38,254 nucleotides of DNA from an uncultured Porphyromonadaceae bacterium (GTDB lineage Bacteria > Bacteroidota > Bacteroidia > Bacteroidales > Muribaculaceae). Each line of letters begins with the position of its first letter. Position 1 is the stretch's first letter. The stretch covers positions 1 to 38,254 of the forward strand of contig CAMWID010000031.1 of assembly GCA_947174235.1 (NCBI GenBank), given 5' to 3'. The notes under the pieces are model-generated. The model did no database searches. It saw only the letters and a program-made list of their open reading frames with translations, and was not told where the DNA came from. The position numbers and the translations under genes were made by a program. Below are positions 34,946 through 38,254 of this stretch, in pieces.

Positions 34946-36502
34946 TTAATTGTCGATATCTCCGGGATTGTCTGCGGAGATCAAGGGGAGGGTTATAATG
35001 AATACGGATCCTTTACCAAGCTCGCTTTCCGCCCTGATGGAGCCATCAAATATTGTCACCATCTTTTTGACGTATGCAAGACCGAGACCGAATCCTTTGA
35101 CATCATGTCTGTTGCCGGTCGACACCCTGTAGAATTTCTCAAATATTTTCTTGAGATCTTCTTTTTTTATGCCGATTCCGTTGTCGCTGATGCGGATCTC
35201 GAGACGGTCGGAGTCTATGTCGCGAGTTGTGATATTGAGGTGTGGTTCGGTGTCTTCCCGCATGTATTTCACGGCATTATCGAGAAGGTTGTAGATGATG
35301 TTGGTGAAATGCATCTCGTCGACACTTATCATGGCGTTGCGGGCATCAAGGGATGAGCTGATCGAACCTCCGAATTTCTCTACTTTGATTTTAAAAGTGT
35401 TAACCACATTTTCAACGATCTTGTTGGCATCTACCTCCGTGAATTTGAGTGCGCTGCTGTCGGAATTGTCGAATACTGACATCTGCAGGACTTTTTCTAC
35501 TTGAAACCGGAGCCGTTTGGTTTCATCGGCGATCACCTGAGACAGATGTTTCAGCGAAGACGGAGATTTCTGGATAGAATTGTCGTTGAGCATCTGGGAC
35601 GCAAGTGATATTGTAGATATCGGAGTCTTCAGCTCATGGGTCATATTGTTGATGAAGTCAGTCTTCATCTCAGTAATTTTCTTTTGCCTGAAAGCCAGAA
35701 TTATGGTGTATAGAAATATCACAAGAAGGATCAATGTGAACGCAAGCGTAGGGATTATGAACCGTACAGAGGAAAAAATATAGTTTTTCTGACTTGGAAA
35801 TTCCACATTCAATTTTAGCTGGCTGTCAGTGTTCGGGAAAAGAATCTGAGAGAATTTTCCTCTTGAGGAATTGTCGCCAAACCCCTGTGATGCATACAAT
35901 ATCGCGTCTTTAGTAGTTGTGACGGCAAATTCAAATGGGAGGTTAAGCCCGTTGTTGGCGAGCTCGGAGGTGAGATAGTTGCGGATAAGAGTGGAATCGG
36001 CCCTTTGGAAGACAGGTCTTTTCCCGGAATCTCTCAAAATGGACAGAATGACTTCATTGAGAAGACCTTTCTGATATAGATACTGGCTTCTGATCACTTC
36101 CTGCATGTTGCGGTAGCGGGTCTCCACATTGTTTGTAGGAGATGGAAATCCCATTTTTGCCGGATCGCTTTTGGAGTTGTCAACTTCCGCCGCGAAAGTA
36201 TAGTTTGTGACAGTACCGTCAGGACTTTTGATTGAATAGCTGAATCTATCACCGTTGCCGGCGTAAGGAGAATCGTCAAGGAGACTTTTTTCAATGATGG
36301 CAACGTCTTCCTGCAGAAAATGCATGGTCTCCTTTTTTTCAAGGAATGAAGAGGTTGCCGCCATGCAGCGCAAGACGGTTTCTGAAAACTGAGCCTCTCT
36401 CATTTCCACCATGTTCTCAAGATACATGAGCTGGAAATAGAGCAACGCCCCGAATGTGAGCGACATTACTATCGTAAGCAACCAGATGATCGATTTCTTC
36501 AT
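34946..36502 (-). CDS. rprX: Sensor histidine kinase, RprX-like
   Basis: A 518-residue inner-membrane sensor kinase, almost the same length as B. fragilis RprX. Membrane segments at about residues 5-27 and 246-271 enclose a periplasmic sensor domain of about 215 residues with no recognised fold. The HisKA helix carries NNMTHELKTPISTISLASQM with phospho-acceptor His289. The ATP-binding domain shows the N box (IIYNLLDNAVKYM), G1 box (RISDNGIGIKKEDL), F box (IFEKFYR) and G2 box (GFGLGLAYVKKM). The ATG at 36502 starts right before the first membrane segment. It is first in the operon, kinase before regulator. Confidence 0.92.
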   Translation of the reverse strand: MKKSIIWLLTIVMSLTFGALLYFQLMYLENMVEMREAQFSETVLRCMAATSSFLEKKETMHFLQEDVAIIEKSLLDDSPYAGNGDRFSYSIKSPDGTVTNYTFAAEVDNSKSDPAKMGFPSPTNNVETRYRNMQEVIRSQYLYQKGLLNEVILSILRDSGKRPVFQRADSTLIRNYLTSELANNGLNLPFEFAVTTTKDAILYASQGFGDNSSRGKFSQILFPNTDSQLKLNVEFPSQKNYIFSSVRFIIPTLAFTLILLVIFLYTIILAFRQKKITEMKTDFINNMTHELKTPISTISLASQMLNDNSIQKSPSSLKHLSQVIADETKRLRFQVEKVLQMSVFDNSDSSALKFTEVDANKIVENVVNTFKIKVEKFGGSISSSLDARNAMISVDEMHFTNIIYNLLDNAVKYMREDTEPHLNITTRDIDSDRLEIRISDNGIGIKKEDLKKIFEKFYRVSTGNRHDVKGFGLGLAYVKKMVTIFDGSIRAESELGKGSVFIITLPLISADNPGDIDN

Positions 36503-36808
36503 ATTATTACAGTTACGGATTTATAGGCTATTAAACCTTTTCCATAAATCTTTCATAGATTTAACAATTTTAACGCCTATAAGTTTAACGTCACGTCATC
36601 AAGATGATGAATCATTGACAAAAGATTATCAATGTCTCTGAATATCATCGCCTGATAAATCTTGAATTTTAACATTGTCGTGCAAATTTAACATTTAAAT
36701 GTGAAAATTAAAAAAATATCTTGCGAATATTATGAATTTACATGTTTTTTTATTGGAAAAAGGGTTTAATGGCATACTGTGGATATTAAAAAGGACAAAC
36801 CTGCGTTA
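36503..36808. other. Gene-free stretch upstream of rprX, with inverted repeats
   Basis: This A+T-rich region is the probable leader and promoter of rprX-rprY. TTATAGGC (36521-36528) is repeated inverted as GCCTATAA (36575-36582), enclosing a smaller hairpin AAATCT-ttcat-AGATTT (36546-36562). A -7 box lies at 36683-36690. No coding sequence is recognisable. Confidence 0.6.
36683..36690 (-). promoter_or_regulatory. Candidate -7 element for rprX-rprY
   Basis: Reads TAAATTTG on the minus strand, an exact TAnnTTTG match. The leader would be about 175 nt and include the inverted repeats at 36521-36582. No clear -33 box. Confidence 0.45.
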
Positions 36809-36816
36809 TAATTTTG
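36809..36816 (+). promoter_or_regulatory. Candidate -7 element for the clostripain-like gene
   Basis: TAATTTTG matches TAnnTTTG, about 84 nt before the ATG at 36900. A poorer TATATTG lies closer, around 36881. Neither has an obvious -33 TTG. Confidence 0.35.
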
Positions 36817-36899
36817 ACATTCTGTCTTCATGTTTTGAATTATTATTATCTCCGCTTGGACAGCTGTCCGAGTGCGAATAAACCATATATTGTTTAATA

Positions 36900-38162
36900 A
36901 TGAAAATATCAAATCATAGCGAATTGCCGCTGATATGCCTGATTGTTTCCTCTGTGTCGTTTTTCGGATGCCGGAGCCAAAACGATGAACCTGTTCAGGA
37001 GGATCACACAAAACGGGTGTTGTTGATGTATGCGGTCGCGTCAAATAACTTGTATAGCAATCTCCAGTCAGATAAGTCGGAGATAGTTGAGGCAGCCGGG
37101 AAAATGGATTTGTCGGGACTGTCGATGCTTGTTTATCAGGTGACTCCCACAGGAAATCCGGAATTGCTTGAACTGAAGAAAGATGACGGGGGAAAATGTG
37201 AGTTCGTACAGCTGAAAGAATATTCGCGGGATCTTTATTCTACTGATCCCATGAGGATATCGGAAGTAATAGACGATGTGAGACGCCTGCGGGAAGGTGA
37301 CAGGTATGGTCTTATATTCTGGTCGCACGGCACGGGTATAGATCCGTCATTCTCAACTCACGGAGTTTCGTCGGCATCCTACGGAATGCCCTCCGGCATA
37401 GAGTCGTCGGGAGGGTATGTGGCTACGGAAACCGTGCCGGGATTGTTTTCTTTCGGTTCAGACCGGGACGTAGACAAGGATGCGTCATATTACGACGAGA
37501 CAGATATCGACGAACTTGCCTCAGCCATACCGGAAGGCGTTTTTGATTTCATATGGTTTGACGCGTGTTACATGTCAGGGATAGAGACCATATATCAGCT
37601 TAGAAACAAGTGTGATTATTTTATAGGTTATCCCACGGAGGTTTACACTCCCGGTATGCCATATGATCAGACCATCCCATATATATTGCGGGAAACTCCT
37701 GATTTGAAAGGAGCGGCTGAGACGTTTTTTAATTATTATGCGGGTCAGCAATCGCCTTCATGGCGTGTCGCCACAGTTGCAGTGGTGGATATGGGAGAGA
37801 TTGAGAAAGTGGCGGATTTCTGCAAGGCTGCTTATGAGGGTGTGTCAGCGCCTTCTGCCACCGGATTGCAGAAGTATTCAAGAAATGCGTACGGCCCTTT
37901 CTATGATTTTGGACAATACACGCGTCTGATGGCAGCCGACAATCCTTCGGCTCCCGAAATATCGGAATTTGACGAGGTTATGGACCGTTTCATAATATAC
38001 AAGGCGGCGACAGAAAAGGATTTTAATTTTAATCCGATAACTCCGGAAAATTATTCAGGAGTATCATGCTATCGTTTTTCCGAAGTAGATTCTACTGATA
38101 AGGCTATGTATTATCGCACGCTTGACTGGTATAAGAGGGTATATCCCGGAATTGGGGATTGA
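36900..38162 (+). CDS. Clostripain-family (C11) cysteine peptidase lipoprotein
   Basis: A 420-residue protein of the clostripain/C11 peptidase family, common as surface or periplasmic lipoproteins in gut Bacteroidales. The N-terminal hydrophobic run (LICLIVSSVSFFGC) ends in lipobox Cys24. The caspase-like core has strand LLMYAVASNNLYSN, the catalytic His143 in YGLIFWSHGTG, and catalytic Cys223 in IWFDACYMSGIET, with ETDIDELASAIPE before it, all typical of the family. SWRVATVAVVDM and DFGQYTRLMA follow as in relatives. No activation site could be identified by eye. The substrate is unknown; relatives cleave after basic residues. It diverges from rprX, so regulation by that system is possible but unproven. 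Confidence 0.85.
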   Translation: MKISNHSELPLICLIVSSVSFFGCRSQNDEPVQEDHTKRVLLMYAVASNNLYSNLQSDKSEIVEAAGKMDLSGLSMLVYQVTPTGNPELLELKKDDGGKCEFVQLKEYSRDLYSTDPMRISEVIDDVRRLREGDRYGLIFWSHGTGIDPSFSTHGVSSASYGMPSGIESSGGYVATETVPGLFSFGSDRDVDKDASYYDETDIDELASAIPEGVFDFIWFDACYMSGIETIYQLRNKCDYFIGYPTEVYTPGMPYDQTIPYILRETPDLKGAAETFFNYYAGQQSPSWRVATVAVVDMGEIEKVADFCKAAYEGVSAPSATGLQKYSRNAYGPFYDFGQYTRLMAADNPSAPEISEFDEVMDRFIIYKAATEKDFNFNPITPENYSGVSCYRFSEVDSTDKAMYYRTLDWYKRVYPGIGD

Positions 38163-38215
38163 CAGCTTTATGTCAGAAAGCGTTATCTATAATGTATGAA
38201 ATCTTAGAGTATGTT

Positions 38216-38223
38216 TACTTTTG
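38216..38223 (+). promoter_or_regulatory. -7 element abutting the start of a partial gene
   Basis: TACTTTTG, identical to the sodB -7 box, followed by four bases (ACTT) and ATG at 38228. Confidence 0.4.
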
Positions 38224-38227
38224 ACTT

Positions 38228-38254
38228 ATGTTAAGATTTAGAGAATATTTTCGA
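38228..38254 (+). CDS. Start of an unidentified gene, cut by the window end
   Basis: An ATG at 38228 opens a frame (MLRFREYFR) that runs to the last base. Only nine codons are visible, so the product cannot be named. Support comes from the -7 box four bases upstream, the same spacing as at sodB and plsC. It could also be chance. Confidence 0.3.

Overview
The window looks like a chromosomal segment of a gut-type member of the Bacteroidales, perhaps Muribaculaceae or a Bacteroides/Prevotella relative; the family is an inference. The signs are: promoters of the Bacteroidetes type (-7 TAnnTTTG, -33 TTG/TTTG about 20 bp upstream) in front of many genes; few Shine-Dalgarno sequences; an RprX/RprY-like two-component pair; a long-form urocanate hydratase; lipoprotein efflux components; and a clostripain-family lipoprotein. 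No rRNA, tRNA, CRISPR array, intact insertion sequence or prophage was seen.

Layout. 1-2579 is the only accessory-looking stretch. It holds an unrecognised gene flanked by near-identical 14-bp repeats, a decayed mobilisation module (mobilisation protein plus relaxase fragment), an intact YafQ-type toxin-antitoxin pair and a doubtful small ORF. 2580-7711 holds pyruvate phosphate dikinase (minus) diverging from an rlmD-nitroreductase pair (plus). 7722-14442 is a complete histidine-utilisation operon read on the minus strand as hutU-ftcD-hutI-hutH, taking histidine to glutamate plus 5,10-methenyl-THF. 14527-21393 is a tripartite RND efflux operon (membrane fusion protein, pump, outer-membrane factor) with an lpxA gene as its apparent last member. 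21738-26814 carries rsfS-ftsH, an Fe-type superoxide dismutase and a secreted tannase-like esterase. 26866-33298 is a seven-gene thiamine operon (thiD-thiS-tenI-like-thiE-thiG-thiC-thiH) behind a clear TPP riboswitch that is followed by an intrinsic terminator. 33321-38254 holds a PlsC-type acyltransferase, the rprY/rprX pair, a clostripain-like lipoprotein and the first codons of one more gene.

Most genes are core metabolism or housekeeping, arranged in compact operons separated by strong hairpins. I found no convincing new multi-gene system. The points most worth checking are: a repeated TAnnTTTG-N4-ATG arrangement suggesting leaderless mRNAs (sodB, plsC and the partial last gene); an RND pump with about 66 extra residues that appear to add two membrane helices; lpxA placed inside an efflux operon; a tandem repeat between thiG and thiC whose copies could compete for one hairpin partner; and the mobile-element fossil next to the toxin-antitoxin pair. 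All functional calls come from reading the sequence and remembered family motifs; no database search was run.
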